This document shows, piece after piece, positions 6,923 to 15,596 of a DNA stretch of 64,000 bases. A program made the translations under genes and the position numbers. This DNA is from CAYRVX01 sp964427875 (GTDB lineage Bacteria > Planctomycetota > Phycisphaerae > SM23-33), in contig CAYRVX010000006.1 of assembly GCA_964427875.1 (NCBI GenBank), positions 50,118-114,117 of the forward strand. Reading direction: 5' to 3'. Position 1 is the first letter of the stretch; every line of letters begins with the position of its first letter. The notes under the pieces were generated by a model. That model did not search any database and was not told the origin of the DNA. It was given only the letters and a program-made list of their open reading frames with translations.

Positions 6923-8681
6923 TTTGACGATCGACGGCAACACCGTGGAAGTGGAAGAGGGCTCGACCCTTCTCCAGGCCGCCGAGAAGCTGGGGATACA
7001 GATCCCCACTCTCTGCCACAACAAGGCGCTGGCGCCCTACGGTGCGTGTCGCATCTGCCTGGTGGAAGTGGAAGATGAGCGCGGCTCGAAGCTCCAGGCC
7101 TCCTGCACGTATCCCGCCCAGGAGGGGCTCGTGGTCAAGACCTCGACCGACCGCGTGCTGAGGACCCGCAAGATCATGATGGAGCTCATGCTGGCCCGAT
7201 GCCCGGAGGTCGAGTCGATCAAGCAGATGGCCGCGGAGATGGGGATCGAAGAGCCCCGCTTTCCCAAGAAGAACAAGGACTGCATCCTCTGCGGTCTCTG
7301 TGTGAGGGTCTGCCAGGAGAGGATGAACATAGGCGCGGTCAACTTCGTCAACCGGGGCACCGAGAAGCTGATCTCGCCCCCCTACGACAAGCACTCCCCC
7401 ATCTGCATAGCCTGCGGGGCGTGCAAGGTGGTCTGCCCGACAGACTGCATCGATCTGTCGGAGATCACGGCCCACACGCCCAGGCCGATCCCCTTGGAGT
7501 TCGACGAGGGGCTCAGCAGCCGCTCGAGCGTCTACGTCCCCTTCGCGCAGGCAGTGCCCAACGTGCCGGTCATCGACAAGGACAGTTGCATCCGTCTGAA
7601 GACCGGAGAGTGCGGGGCGTGCGAGGCGTTCTGCGAGGCCGGCGCGATCGTCTTCGACCAGGAGGACTCCATCGACGAGGTTGACGTCGGCGCGATCATC
7701 GTGGCGACGGGCTTCAGGCTCTTCGACAGCAGGCAGATCACGCGGTACGGCTACGGGAAGTTCGACAACGTCCTCAGCTCTCTGGAGTTCGAGAGGCTCA
7801 GCCACGCCAGCGGGCCGACGGGGGGGCGGGTCCTCACGAAGGACGGCCGCGAGCCGCGGGCCGTCGCCATCCTCCACTGCGTCGGCAGCCGCGATGAGAA
7901 CTACGCCGAGTACTGCTCCCGTGTCTGCTGCATGTACTCGCTGAAGTTCGCACACCTCGTCAGGGAGAAGACCGACGCGGAGGTCTACAACTGCTACATC
8001 GACATCCGGGCGTTCGGCAAGGGCTACGAGGAGTTCTACAAGCGCATCCTCGGCGAGGGGGTGCACTTCATCCGCGGCAAGTGCGCCGAGGTGACCGACG
8101 TGGCCGAGACGCCCGAGGAGGAGGGCAAGCTCGTCGTCGTCGCCGAGGACACCCTTCTGGGCATCACCCGCCGCTTGCCCGTGGACATGGTCATCCTCTC
8201 GGCGGCGTTGGTGCCGGGCGAGGACTCCGACAAGCTCGCCAGGACCTTCTCGATCAACTGCGCCCAGGGCGGGTTCTTCCTCGAGAAGCACCCCAAGCTC
8301 GCACCGGTGGACTCCATCTCGGACGGCATCTTCCTCGCCGGCGCCTGCGTGGGCCCGAAGGACATCCCCGACTCGGTGGCCCAGGGCGCCGCGGCCGCGG
8401 CCGGGGCGCTCAGCCTCATCGACAGCGGAAAGGTCGTCCTCGAGCCCATCACCGCCGAGATCGACGAAGAACGCTGCGCCGGGTGTCGGCTGTGTATCGC
8501 CAACTGCCCCTACGCCGCGATTGACTATGATGAAGAAAAGAAGGTCTCGGTGGTCACCGAGGAACTCTGCAAGGGATGCGGCACGTGCGTGGCCGGCTGC
8601 CCCTCCGGGGCCGCCCACCAGAAGAACTTCGAGGACGAGCAGATCTTCTCGGAGATCGAGGGCATCCTGATCGGAGCCTGA
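6915..8681 (+). CDS. HoxU/NuoG-like iron-sulfur module fused to the HdrA C-terminal half
   Basis: The start was set at the ATG in 6915 because GAGGAG precedes it and the plant-type ferredoxin domain begins there. Residues 1-85 bind a [2Fe-2S] cluster (cysteine at 34, then 'GACRIC', then 'QASC'). Two [4Fe-4S] motifs follow, 'CILCGLC' near 123 and 'CIACGAC' near 164. From about residue 195 the sequence is HdrA again, starting at 'PIPLEFDEGL', just past the point where the gene at 390 leaves HdrA. It runs through 'CGACEAFC', 'DVGAIIVATGF', 'CVGSRDENY', 'DIRAFGKGYEEFY' and 'GIFLAGACVGPKDIP'. Two C-terminal ferredoxin motifs lie near 521 and 552. It lacks the HdrA FAD-binding N-half, so it should need the product of 390-1694. 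It may link hydrogenase, HdrB and diaphorase. Confidence 0.88.
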   Translation: MVSLTIDGNTVEVEEGSTLLQAAEKLGIQIPTLCHNKALAPYGACRICLVEVEDERGSKLQASCTYPAQEGLVVKTSTDRVLRTRKIMMELMLARCPEVESIKQMAAEMGIEEPRFPKKNKDCILCGLCVRVCQERMNIGAVNFVNRGTEKLISPPYDKHSPICIACGACKVVCPTDCIDLSEITAHTPRPIPLEFDEGLSSRSSVYVPFAQAVPNVPVIDKDSCIRLKTGECGACEAFCEAGAIVFDQEDSIDEVDVGAIIVATGFRLFDSRQITRYGYGKFDNVLSSLEFERLSHASGPTGGRVLTKDGREPRAVAILHCVGSRDENYAEYCSRVCCMYSLKFAHLVREKTDAEVYNCYIDIRAFGKGYEEFYKRILGEGVHFIRGKCAEVTDVAETPEEEGKLVVVAEDTLLGITRRLPVDMVILSAALVPGEDSDKLARTFSINCAQGGFFLEKHPKLAPVDSISDGIFLAGACVGPKDIPDSVAQGAAAAAGALSLIDSGKVVLEPITAEIDEERCAGCRLCIANCPYAAIDYDEEKKVSVVTEELCKGCGTCVAGCPSGAAHQKNFEDEQIFSEIEGILIGA

Positions 8682-8705
8682 ACCACTCGAACGGAGAACG
8701 CATAG

Positions 8706-9149
8706 ATGGCCGAAGAGCAGTTCCAACCGAAGATCGTCGGGTTCCTTTGCCGCTGGTGCTCGTACACGGGGGCGGACCTGGCCGGCACCAGCCGCATCCA
8801 GTACCCCTCGAACCTGGCCGCCATCCGGGTGATGTGCTCGGGCCGCGTCGATCCCACGTTCGTGGTCAAGGCGCTCAGCGACGGCGCCGACGGCGTCCTG
8901 ATCGCAGGCTGCCATCCCGGCGACTGTCATTACTCGGAAGGCAACTACAAGGCAATGCGCCGCTACCCGATGCTCCTGAAACTCCTGGAGCAGTTCGGCA
9001 TCGAGCGCCAGCGCGTTCGCCTCGAGTGGATCTCGGCCTCCGAGGGCGAGCGGTTCGCCGAGGTCGTCAGGGAGTTCACCGAGCAGATCAGGTCGCTGGG
9101 CCCGCTCAACTGGAACGAGAGGGTCGCGGCCTGTTGCGAAGCAACATAG
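8706..9149 (+). CDS. mvhD: Hydrogenase iron-sulfur subunit MvhD
   Basis: The protein is 147 residues, the usual length for MvhD/FrhD-family electron-transfer subunits. Conserved features are 'FLCRWCSYTGADLAG' at the N-terminus, 'VMCSGRVDP' and 'GCHPGDCHY' in the middle, which together bind one [2Fe-2S] cluster. In methanogens MvhD connects the [NiFe] hydrogenase MvhAG to HdrA. Here it sits directly between the HdrA C-half gene and the hydrogenase small subunit, which fits the same bridging job. The start has an upstream GGAG in the 24-base gap. Assignment is firm. Confidence 0.93.
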   Translation: MAEEQFQPKIVGFLCRWCSYTGADLAGTSRIQYPSNLAAIRVMCSGRVDPTFVVKALSDGADGVLIAGCHPGDCHYSEGNYKAMRRYPMLLKLLEQFGIERQRVRLEWISASEGERFAEVVREFTEQIRSLGPLNWNERVAACCEAT

Positions 9150-9158
9150 GGACGAGAA

Positions 9159-10127
9159 ATGGCAAAACCGAAAGTGGCATTCTATTGGTGTGCCTCCTGC
9201 GGCGGCTGCGAAGAGACCGTCGTGGACCTGGCCGAGGACATCCTCAAGGTCGTGGAGGCGGTGGACATCGCGCTCTGGCCGGTGGCCCTGGACTTCAAGC
9301 TCAAGGACGTCCGCGCCTGGGAGCCGGGCGAGGTGGCCGTGGCCTTCATCAACGGGGCCGTGCGCCTCAGCGAGCAGGAAATGTGGGTCAAACTGCTGCG
9401 GGAGAAATGCCCGCTGGTGGTGGCCTTCGGCTCGTGCGCCCACCTGGGCGGGATTCCCGGCCTGGCGAACTTCACCAGCCGGGAGGAGATCTTCGCGAAC
9501 AAGTATCACCGTTCGCCCTCGGTGGACAATCCCGACGGCGTGGTGCCGCAGGAAGAGACGAACGTGGCCGGCTACGACCTCGAGCTGCCCAGGTTCTGGA
9601 AGGACGTCAAGGCGCTCGACCAGGTGATCGACGTGGATTACTACCTCCCGGGCTGCCCGCCGCCGCCGGAACTGGTGGCCAAGGCCATCAACGCCATCCT
9701 CGCCGGCGACCTGCCGCCCAAGGGCTCGGTCCTCGCCCCGGAGAAGGCCCTCTGCGAGACCTGCCCGCGAAACGACTCCAAGCCCGAGGACCTGACCATC
9801 GCCTCCTTCAAGCGGGTCGCGACAAGCACGCCGGACCCGGAGAAGTGCTTCCTGGCCGACGGCTTCCTGTGCATGGGGCCGGCCACCCGCGGCGGCTGCG
9901 GCGAACGCTGCATCAACGCCAACATGCCCTGCCGCGGCTGCTTCGGGCCCACGCCCGACGCCCTCGACGCCGGCCTCAAGATCCTCAGCGCCGTCGCCTC
10001 CCGCGGCGAGGCCGACACCGCCGAGTCCGCCGAGGCGCTGGCAGAGTCCCTTGTCGATCCGCTGGGCACGTTCTACCGTTTCTCCCTGCCGGCTTCCATG
10101 CTCAGGCGGCGAGTCAGTAAGGAATGA
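9159..10127 (+). CDS. mvhG: Group 3c [NiFe] hydrogenase small subunit MvhG
   Basis: The 322-residue product begins 'KVAFYWCASCGGCEE', the proximal-cluster motif of Mvh-type small subunits, with no Tat signal, so it is cytoplasmic. Further cluster ligands are 'FGSCAHLGG', 'LPGCPPPPE', 'CETCPRND', 'CMGPATRGGCG' and 'MPCRGCFGP'. The family passes electrons from the NiFe site through three iron-sulfur clusters to MvhD. The stop codon overlaps the following ATG region as ATGA. The C-terminal 40 residues are less conserved and end in a basic stretch. The lack of a membrane anchor and the Hdr neighbours support group 3c rather than group 1 or 4. Confidence 0.94.
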   Translation: MAKPKVAFYWCASCGGCEETVVDLAEDILKVVEAVDIALWPVALDFKLKDVRAWEPGEVAVAFINGAVRLSEQEMWVKLLREKCPLVVAFGSCAHLGGIPGLANFTSREEIFANKYHRSPSVDNPDGVVPQEETNVAGYDLELPRFWKDVKALDQVIDVDYYLPGCPPPPELVAKAINAILAGDLPPKGSVLAPEKALCETCPRNDSKPEDLTIASFKRVATSTPDPEKCFLADGFLCMGPATRGGCGERCINANMPCRGCFGPTPDALDAGLKILSAVASRGEADTAESAEALAESLVDPLGTFYRFSLPASMLRRRVSKE

Positions 10128-10132
10128 AGACC

Positions 10133-11593
10133 ATGAGTAAGCGAATCACCATAGACCCCATCACCCGCCTCGAAGGCCACGGCAAGATCGAGATCTTCCT
10201 CAACGACGCCGGCGACGTGGAGCGGGCCTTCTTCCAGGTGCCCGAGCTGCGCGGCTTCGAGACGTTTTGCCTCGGCCGGCCGGCCGAGGAGATGCCGCGC
10301 ATTACGCCGCGGATCTGCGGCGTCTGCCCCACGGCCCACCACATGGCGTCCACCAAGTGCCTGGACGACCTCTGGAAGGTCGACCCGCCTCCGGCGGCGA
10401 AGAAGCTCCGCGAGCTGGCATACAACGCGTTCATGCTCGAGGACCACTATATCCATTTCTTCTACCTCGCCGCCCCCGACTTCGTCGTCGGACCCACCGC
10501 GCCCGCGGCGGAGCGCAACATCCTCGGCGTCATCGGCAAGGTCGGCCTGGAGATCGCCGGGAAGGTCATCCGCGTCCGCCGCGAGACGCGCCAGATGATG
10601 CAGACCATGATGGGCAAGGTGATCCATCCGGTCTTCGGCCTGCCGGGCGGCGTGTCGCGCGGCATCAGCGAGGAGGAGCGCGGCGAGTTCCTCAAGACGG
10701 CCGATTTCGCCGTCGAGTTCGCCCAGTTCGCCCTCCAGCTCTTCGACGACGTGGTCCTGAAGAACGAGGATTACCTCAACCTCGTCCTGAACGACGCGTA
10801 CGCCCACAAGACGTACTACATGGGCCTGGTGGACGAGGACAACAAGGTCAACTTCTACGACGGGAAGGTCCGCGTCGTCAGCCCCACGGGCGAGGAGGTG
10901 GCCAAGTTCGCGCCGCGGGAGTACCTCGATCACATTGCCGAGCACGTCGAGCCTTGGAGCTACGTCACCTTCCCCTACCTCAAGAACATCGGCTGGAAGG
11001 GCTTCGTGGACGGCCCCGACAGCGGCGTCGTCCGGGCCGCGCCGCTGGCGCGGCTCAATGCCGCCGACGGCATGGCCACGCCGCTGGCCCAGCAGGCCTA
11101 CGAGAAGATGTACGAGACGCTCGGCGGCAAGCCCGCCCACGCAACGCTCGCCTTCCACTGGGCGAGGCTCGTCGAGGCGCTCTACTCCGCCGAACGCATG
11201 AAGGAGCTGCTCGAGGACCCCGAGATCACCAGCGACGAGATCCGCAACGAGCCCACGGAAACGCCCTCCGAAGGCGTCGCCATCGTCGAGGCCCCGCGAG
11301 GGACCCTCGTCCACCATTACTTCACCGACGACGACGGCATCCTGACGAAGGTCAACCTCATCGTGGCCACCAACTTCAACGCCGCGCCCATCGCGATGTC
11401 CGTCGAGAAGGCCGCCAAGGGCATGATCCACGGCGGCGAGGTCAACGACGGGCTGCTGAACATGGTGGAGATGGCCTTTCGCGCGTACGATCCGTGCCAC
11501 GCCTGCGCCACCCACAGCCTGCCCGGGCAGATGCCGCTCGTGGCCACGATCCGCGACAGCTCCGGGAAGGTGATCCGGGAAATCCGGCGGTGA
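10133..11593 (+). CDS. mvhA: Group 3c [NiFe] hydrogenase large subunit MvhA
   Basis: The catalytic subunit carries both nickel-binding motifs: 'RICGVCPTAHH' near residue 60 (L1) and 'DPCHACATH' near residue 453 (L2). About 25 residues follow the final histidine, the pro-sequence expected to be cut off by a maturation protease after nickel insertion. The ATG at 10133 was preferred over the one at 10124 because AAGGA lies nine bases before it and homologues start 'MSKRITIDPITRLEGH'. The 3' end overlaps the protease gene by four bases. It oxidises or produces H2 in the cytoplasm and should feed electrons through MvhG and MvhD to the split HdrA. All active-site cysteines are present. Confidence 0.95.
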   Translation: MSKRITIDPITRLEGHGKIEIFLNDAGDVERAFFQVPELRGFETFCLGRPAEEMPRITPRICGVCPTAHHMASTKCLDDLWKVDPPPAAKKLRELAYNAFMLEDHYIHFFYLAAPDFVVGPTAPAAERNILGVIGKVGLEIAGKVIRVRRETRQMMQTMMGKVIHPVFGLPGGVSRGISEEERGEFLKTADFAVEFAQFALQLFDDVVLKNEDYLNLVLNDAYAHKTYYMGLVDEDNKVNFYDGKVRVVSPTGEEVAKFAPREYLDHIAEHVEPWSYVTFPYLKNIGWKGFVDGPDSGVVRAAPLARLNAADGMATPLAQQAYEKMYETLGGKPAHATLAFHWARLVEALYSAERMKELLEDPEITSDEIRNEPTETPSEGVAIVEAPRGTLVHHYFTDDDGILTKVNLIVATNFNAAPIAMSVEKAAKGMIHGGEVNDGLLNMVEMAFRAYDPCHACATHSLPGQMPLVATIRDSSGKVIREIRR

Positions 11594-12075
11594 CTTCCCC
11601 CCCGCGGCCAATCCTGCTGCTTGCCCTCGGCAATGACATCATGGGCGACGACGGGGCGGCCCTGGCCGCCGCGCGGGCGCTCAAGCAGGATCCCGTCGAC
11701 GACGTCGATCTTGTAGAGTCGGGCGAGGCGGGCCTGGCCCTGCTGGATGCCATGGCGGGCTACGATCGCGTCCTGCTGCTGGACTCGATCACCACCGGCC
11801 GGCATCGGCCGGGAACGGTCCTGGAGTTCTCGAGCGAGGACTTCGACAATGTCGTCGGGCCCTCGCCCCACTACGCCGGGCTTCCGGAAGTGCTCGAGCT
11901 GGCCAGGCGTCTGAACGTCGACTTCCCCGAGGAGGTCCGCGTGCTGGCCTTGGAGATCGAGCGGCCGATGGACTTCCGCGAGACGCTCAGCCCGCGGATC
12001 GAGCAGGCCCTGCCCGCCTACGTGGAACGGGCCTTGGAGATCCTTCGCCAATGGAAAGGAGCACAGGACCGATGA
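11590..12075 (+). CDS. Hydrogenase maturation endopeptidase (HyaD/HycI family)
   Basis: The gene starts at a GTG inside the last codons of the large subunit (GTGA overlap), so a search for ATG starts misplaces it. The 161-residue product has the family signature 'LALGNDIMGDDGA' at the N-terminus and a conserved acidic site in 'LLLDSITTGRHRPGT'. In the family these residues bind nickel of the immature large subunit before cleavage behind the L2 motif. Here the substrate is almost certainly MvhA, which keeps its C-terminal extension. The length is typical. Its stop overlaps the following sulfatase start as ATGA, so the sulfatase may be read through from the hydrogenase operon. Confidence 0.88.
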   Translation: MTSPPRPILLLALGNDIMGDDGAALAAARALKQDPVDDVDLVESGEAGLALLDAMAGYDRVLLLDSITTGRHRPGTVLEFSSEDFDNVVGPSPHYAGLPEVLELARRLNVDFPEEVRVLALEIERPMDFRETLSPRIEQALPAYVERALEILRQWKGAQDR

Positions 12076-13538
12076 ACAGACGCGAGTTCCTTCGGATACT
12101 GACCGGCTCGGCCGCCCTGGCTGTCGGGCGTCGTTTCGCACCGGCCGCCGCGGACCGAGAGAAGACCGACCCGCCCCTCAACTTCCTGCTGATCACCGCC
12201 GACGACATGAACTGGGACTCCGTCGGCGTCTACGGCTGCAAGGTGCCGGGCATCACGCCGAACATCGACCGGCTCGCCGCCGGGGGGCTGCGGTTCCAGC
12301 GGGCGCACATAACCATCGCGGTCTGCCAGCCGTGCCGGCAGGTCCTCATGACCGGCCGATACCCCCACCGAAACGGCGGCATGGGCTTCTACGGCATCCG
12401 CCAGAACGTGCCCACGCTCCAGGAGGCGCTGCGGGAGGCCGGCTACTTCCAGGGCATCCTCGGCAAGGTGCCCCACCTCGCGCCCGCCGGGAAGTTCCCC
12501 TGGGACGTGATCGTAAAGGCCGGTCAGCTCCGCAACGGCCGGGGGCCGGAGCTCTATCGCAAGGCCGCCGCCGACTTCTTCGCCAAGGCCAAGGCGGCCG
12601 GAAAGCCGTTCTTCCTGATGGCCAACTCGCACGACCCGCACCGGCCGTTCGTGGGGGCCCGGCGCAGGAGAAAGAAGCCCCGACCCGGCGCCGCCCAGAA
12701 GGCGTCCGCACCTGCCGCCAGCCGGATCTACGAGCCCCAGGAAGCCATCGTGCCCGCCTTCCTGCCGGACATCCCCAACGTGCGGAGAGAGGTCGCCCAG
12801 TACTTCGGGTCGGTCCATCGCTGCGACGAGACGGTGGGCGCGGTGCTGTCGGCGCTGGCGGAGTCCGCCCTGGCCGACAACACGCTGGTGATGTTCTTCA
12901 GCGATCACGGCATGGCGTTTCCCTTCGCCAAGACGAACTGCTACTTCAACTCGACGCGCACGCCGTGGATCTGCCGCTGGCCGGGCAGGATCAAGCCCGG
13001 CACGGTCGATCGCGAGCACTTCATCTCGGGCATCGACTTCATGCCGACGATCCTCGCCGCCGCGGGCGTCACGGCGCCTGCGGGCATGGACGGAAAGAGC
13101 TTCCTGCCGCTGCTGACCGGCGGCAAGCAGGCCGGGCGCGAGGAGGTCTTCACCGTCTTCCACGAGACCGCCGGCCGGAAGAAGTACCCCATGCGGTGCC
13201 TCCAGGACCGCCGCTTCGGGTACATCTACAACGCCTGGGCCGACGGCAAGACGGTCTTCCGGAACGAGTCGCAGTCGGGGCTGAGCATGAACGCCATGAA
13301 GGCCGCAGCCCAGACGGACGAGAGGATCGCCGCCCGCGTGAAGCTCTTCCTCTACCGCGTGCCGGAAGAGCTCTACGACTTCGAGAACGACCCCGCCGCG
13401 CTGAAAAACCTCGTCGACGACCCGAAGTGCAAGGACGTGCTCAAGAGGATGCGCGCCAGGGCCCTGGCGACCATGACCGACAAGAAGGACCCCCTCGCGC
13501 CGACGTTCCGCGAGTTCCTGGGCGGCCTCAGCGCTTGA
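12072..13538 (+). CDS. Exported sulfatase, S1 family (first)
   Basis: The start at 12072 gives a twin-arginine-like leader 'MNRREFLRILTGSAALAVG', so the enzyme is probably exported folded. The formylglycine site is 'CQPCR' near residue 86, matching C-x-P-x-R; the cysteine must be oxidised by a sulfatase-maturating enzyme not seen in this window. Metal ligands appear in 'LITADDMNWDS' and 'FFSDHGMAF'. The length of 488 residues is normal for arylsulfatase-type S1 enzymes. The gene is joined to the hydrogenase protease by ATGA, although function suggests it is only a neighbour. The substrate, probably a sulfated polysaccharide, cannot be predicted. The last 11 bases overlap the convergent CYTH gene. 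Confidence 0.88.
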   Translation: MNRREFLRILTGSAALAVGRRFAPAAADREKTDPPLNFLLITADDMNWDSVGVYGCKVPGITPNIDRLAAGGLRFQRAHITIAVCQPCRQVLMTGRYPHRNGGMGFYGIRQNVPTLQEALREAGYFQGILGKVPHLAPAGKFPWDVIVKAGQLRNGRGPELYRKAAADFFAKAKAAGKPFFLMANSHDPHRPFVGARRRRKKPRPGAAQKASAPAASRIYEPQEAIVPAFLPDIPNVRREVAQYFGSVHRCDETVGAVLSALAESALADNTLVMFFSDHGMAFPFAKTNCYFNSTRTPWICRWPGRIKPGTVDREHFISGIDFMPTILAAAGVTAPAGMDGKSFLPLLTGGKQAGREEVFTVFHETAGRKKYPMRCLQDRRFGYIYNAWADGKTVFRNESQSGLSMNAMKAAAQTDERIAARVKLFLYRVPEELYDFENDPAALKNLVDDPKCKDVLKRMRARALATMTDKKDPLAPTFREFLGGLSA

Positions 13539-14076
13539 GCAGCATGTCGCCGTAGGATTCGGCGATCAGGTCTTCCCGGCGGATGCCGAACAGCTCGAGG
13601 TACTCGTTGCACTGGGCCAGGAGCACTTCCTCGGATGCGCCGGCGCCCTGTCGTGAGCCCGTCGAACGGTCGTGGCTCTGGGCCTCGATCTCCACGAACC
13701 CGCCGAGGCCGTCCACCGCGTCGATGTGGAACTTCACGTTGTCGATGAAGTAGATCTCTCGCCGCTTGTCCACGACGACCCGCACGCCCAGCGCCCGGGC
13801 GAGGATCTCCTTCAGGGCGTTGGTCTGTGGGCCGGGTGGGGCCTCCAGCAGGAGCACGTCGGCCCGCCTCGGTCCGGCGACGTCGGCGCGGTGATAGTGG
13901 ATCAGGTGGTTTTCGAGTCCCCCTTCGCGCAGCTTCAGGCGCCCGGTGGCGACCTGGAAATAGGTGTCCACCTGGTGGTCGGTCCCCCGGAACTCCGCCC
14001 CGCGGGCCCGCAGGAGCCGGCGGATCGGGTCGGGATCCTCGCAGGCGGCCTTGATCTCGACATTCACGTGCTTCAT
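13528..14076 (-). CDS. CYTH-domain protein (CyaB/thiamine-triphosphatase-like)
   Basis: The start at 14076 was chosen because GGGAG lies nine bases upstream and the CYTH fold begins there with 'VNVEIKAACEDP'. The 182-residue product shows the ExExK-like start, 'VDTYFQVATGRLKLREG', 'KEILARALGVRVVVDKRREIYF', 'KFHIDAVDGLGGFVEIEA', and a C-terminal helix. CYTH enzymes bind a triphosphate group in a beta tunnel and act as class IV adenylate cyclases or triphosphatases; which one is open. A repeat-like segment giving 'RSTGSRQGAG' is inserted at 13645-13670, in a loop after the last core strand. The gene is convergent with the sulfatase and divergent from the ECF sigma gene. Confidence 0.82.
   Translation of the reverse strand: MKHVNVEIKAACEDPDPIRRLLRARGAEFRGTDHQVDTYFQVATGRLKLREGGLENHLIHYHRADVAGPRRADVLLLEAPPGPQTNALKEILARALGVRVVVDKRREIYFIDNVKFHIDAVDGLGGFVEIEAQSHDRSTGSRQGAGASEEVLLAQCNEYLELFGIRREDLIAESYGDMLLKR
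13645..13670 (-). repeat. Short dispersed repeat inside the CYTH gene
   Basis: Read on the minus strand this is CCGTTCGACGGGCTC followed by ACGACAGGGCG. It matches the segment at 31035-31061 (CCCTTCGACGGGCTC followed by GGGGCAGGCAAG) in about 20 of 26 positions. It keeps the reading frame open and encodes 'RSTGSRQGAG'. It looks like a short mobile repeat tolerated inside coding sequence. Confidence 0.55.
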
Positions 14077-14351
14077 TTCGGCTGTCTCCCGGCCGCTGAG
14101 GGTCCGGCCAATGGACATACGCCCCGCCGCGAGGGAGGTCAAATCAATTCGCGCCGGTCGTCGGCCGGGAATCGGGGGCTTGCGGCCAGCGGGTCGTGCC
14201 GCCTCTTTTTGGGGGGTCTGATCCCGAAGGGATCGGATAGGATATGGGCGCAGCGAGGAGGAGGCGGCCGGCGGGTTCGGCGGCAAAACGCGAGCTGGGT
14301 CACCAGATGAAGGCAATATCGCCCGGGCGCGGGCGTTAAACGGAATGGCAC

Positions 14352-14936
14352 ATGGACCCACAGCGGCTTCGTGCTGTGATTGCGTCGGCCCAAGCCGGCG
14401 ACCCCGAGGCCTATCGGGCGCTGCTGGACGCCTACGGGCGCCGGCTGTATGGTTACTTTCTCCGCGCCACGGGAAAGCACCACGACGCGGAGGATCTTCT
14501 GGGTGAGTTGATGCTGCGCTTGGTGGCGAGAATCGGCAAGTACGACCATCGCGGGCGGTTCGAGCCGTGGGTGTTCCGGATCGCGGCCAACATGGTCCGG
14601 GACCGGATCCGCAGGATGAAGGCCAGTCCCGCGCCGGCGAGCCTGTCGGCCGAGACCGAATCGGGCACGACGCGGGCCGACCAGCTCCCGGCCGAGACGG
14701 ACGAGATCGAGACGGGCCTTCTGGCCGCGGAGGCCTCGGCCAAGCTGCACGCGGCCCTGGGAAAGCTCGACGTCACCACGCGGCAGATGATCCTGCTGCG
14801 GCATTTCGGTCAAATGAGTTTCAAGGAAATCGCCGAACTATTTGAATGTCCGCTCGGCACGGCCCTGGCGAAGGTGCACAGGGGCCTGCGCAGCCTGCGA
14901 CGACAGATGGACAGGGAACATGATGCTGACGAATGA
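14352..14936 (+). CDS. ECF-type RNA polymerase sigma factor
   Basis: The product has 194 residues, usual for extracytoplasmic-function sigma factors. Region 2 covers about 10-85 with 'YGYFLRATGKHHDAEDLLGELMLRL' broken by the typical acidic patch and 'FEPWVFRIAANMVRDRIRR'. A variable linker follows. Region 4 has the helix-turn-helix 'QMILLRHFGQMSFKEIAELF' with 'PLGTALAKVHRGLRSLRR' as recognition helix. The stop overlaps the next gene's start region by 17 bases, a tight sigma/anti-sigma arrangement. Its target promoters are unknown. The 275-base gap upstream, shared with the divergent CYTH gene, must hold its promoter, but no convincing consensus was seen there. Confidence 0.9.
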   Translation: MDPQRLRAVIASAQAGDPEAYRALLDAYGRRLYGYFLRATGKHHDAEDLLGELMLRLVARIGKYDHRGRFEPWVFRIAANMVRDRIRRMKASPAPASLSAETESGTTRADQLPAETDEIETGLLAAEASAKLHAALGKLDVTTRQMILLRHFGQMSFKEIAELFECPLGTALAKVHRGLRSLRRQMDREHDADE

Positions 14937-15552
14937 GCAATACGAACGGATCGGACGGTACCTGGACGGCGAGAAGCTCCCCTTGAGCGAGGCCGAGCGC
15001 GGAGTGGCCCGGCAGATCCGCGACGACGAGACCCGCGTTGCGGGCATGCTGGGCGCAGCCGTGCCCGCCGGTGCCGTCGCACGCACCCGCCAAGGCCTCT
15101 TGTTGGCCCAGATCCGGCGCGACGAGGCCGCCCTGGCGAATCTGCTGGACGCGCCCGTCCCGCCGCAGACATTCCAGCGAGTGCACCGGCGCGTGGTGGC
15201 GGAGCTAGCCAGGCCGCAGCGCAGGCTGGTGCGCATCGGCGCCGCGGCTGCGTCCGTCGCCGCTGCCGCCGCGGTCCTGCTGGTGGCGGTCCTCTCGACC
15301 ACGCAACTGAACCGGGACAAGCACAGCGAGGTCGCGGCCGGGCCGGAACTCCGCACGGTGCCGGTCGAAGTTATCTCGGCGTCCGTCGAGGAGCCGAGGG
15401 ACGTGGCCGTCGAGCTGCTGGCCAGGGAGATCGACCAGCTCGAGTACGACATTCTGGCAGCGGCGCCGCCGGCAGAAGTGGAAATGGGCATCGACCAGGT
15501 CGAGCGGGCACTGGAGGAGTTCTGGCTGGACCTGGACGAGATGCTGGAGTAG
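14920..15552 (+). CDS. Putative anti-sigma factor with one membrane span
   Basis: The start at 14920 has GGGA just upstream and lies within the end of the sigma gene. The 210-residue product has a charged, helical cytoplasmic part (1-100). A single hydrophobic segment 'AAAASVAAAAAVLLVAVLST' lies near 110-130, and an acidic outer domain ends in 'EEFWLDLDEMLE'. No zinc-binding HxxxCxxC motif is present. The call as anti-sigma factor rests on position, overlap and topology rather than on sequence similarity. It would hold the ECF sigma factor at the membrane until an envelope signal is received. Confidence 0.6.
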   Translation: MMLTNEQYERIGRYLDGEKLPLSEAERGVARQIRDDETRVAGMLGAAVPAGAVARTRQGLLLAQIRRDEAALANLLDAPVPPQTFQRVHRRVVAELARPQRRLVRIGAAAASVAAAAAVLLVAVLSTTQLNRDKHSEVAAGPELRTVPVEVISASVEEPRDVAVELLAREIDQLEYDILAAAPPAEVEMGIDQVERALEEFWLDLDEMLE

Positions 15553-15596
15553 CCGCTGTCCGCCGCGAAGGGCGGAGAAAAGCGCAAGGTGAGAAC

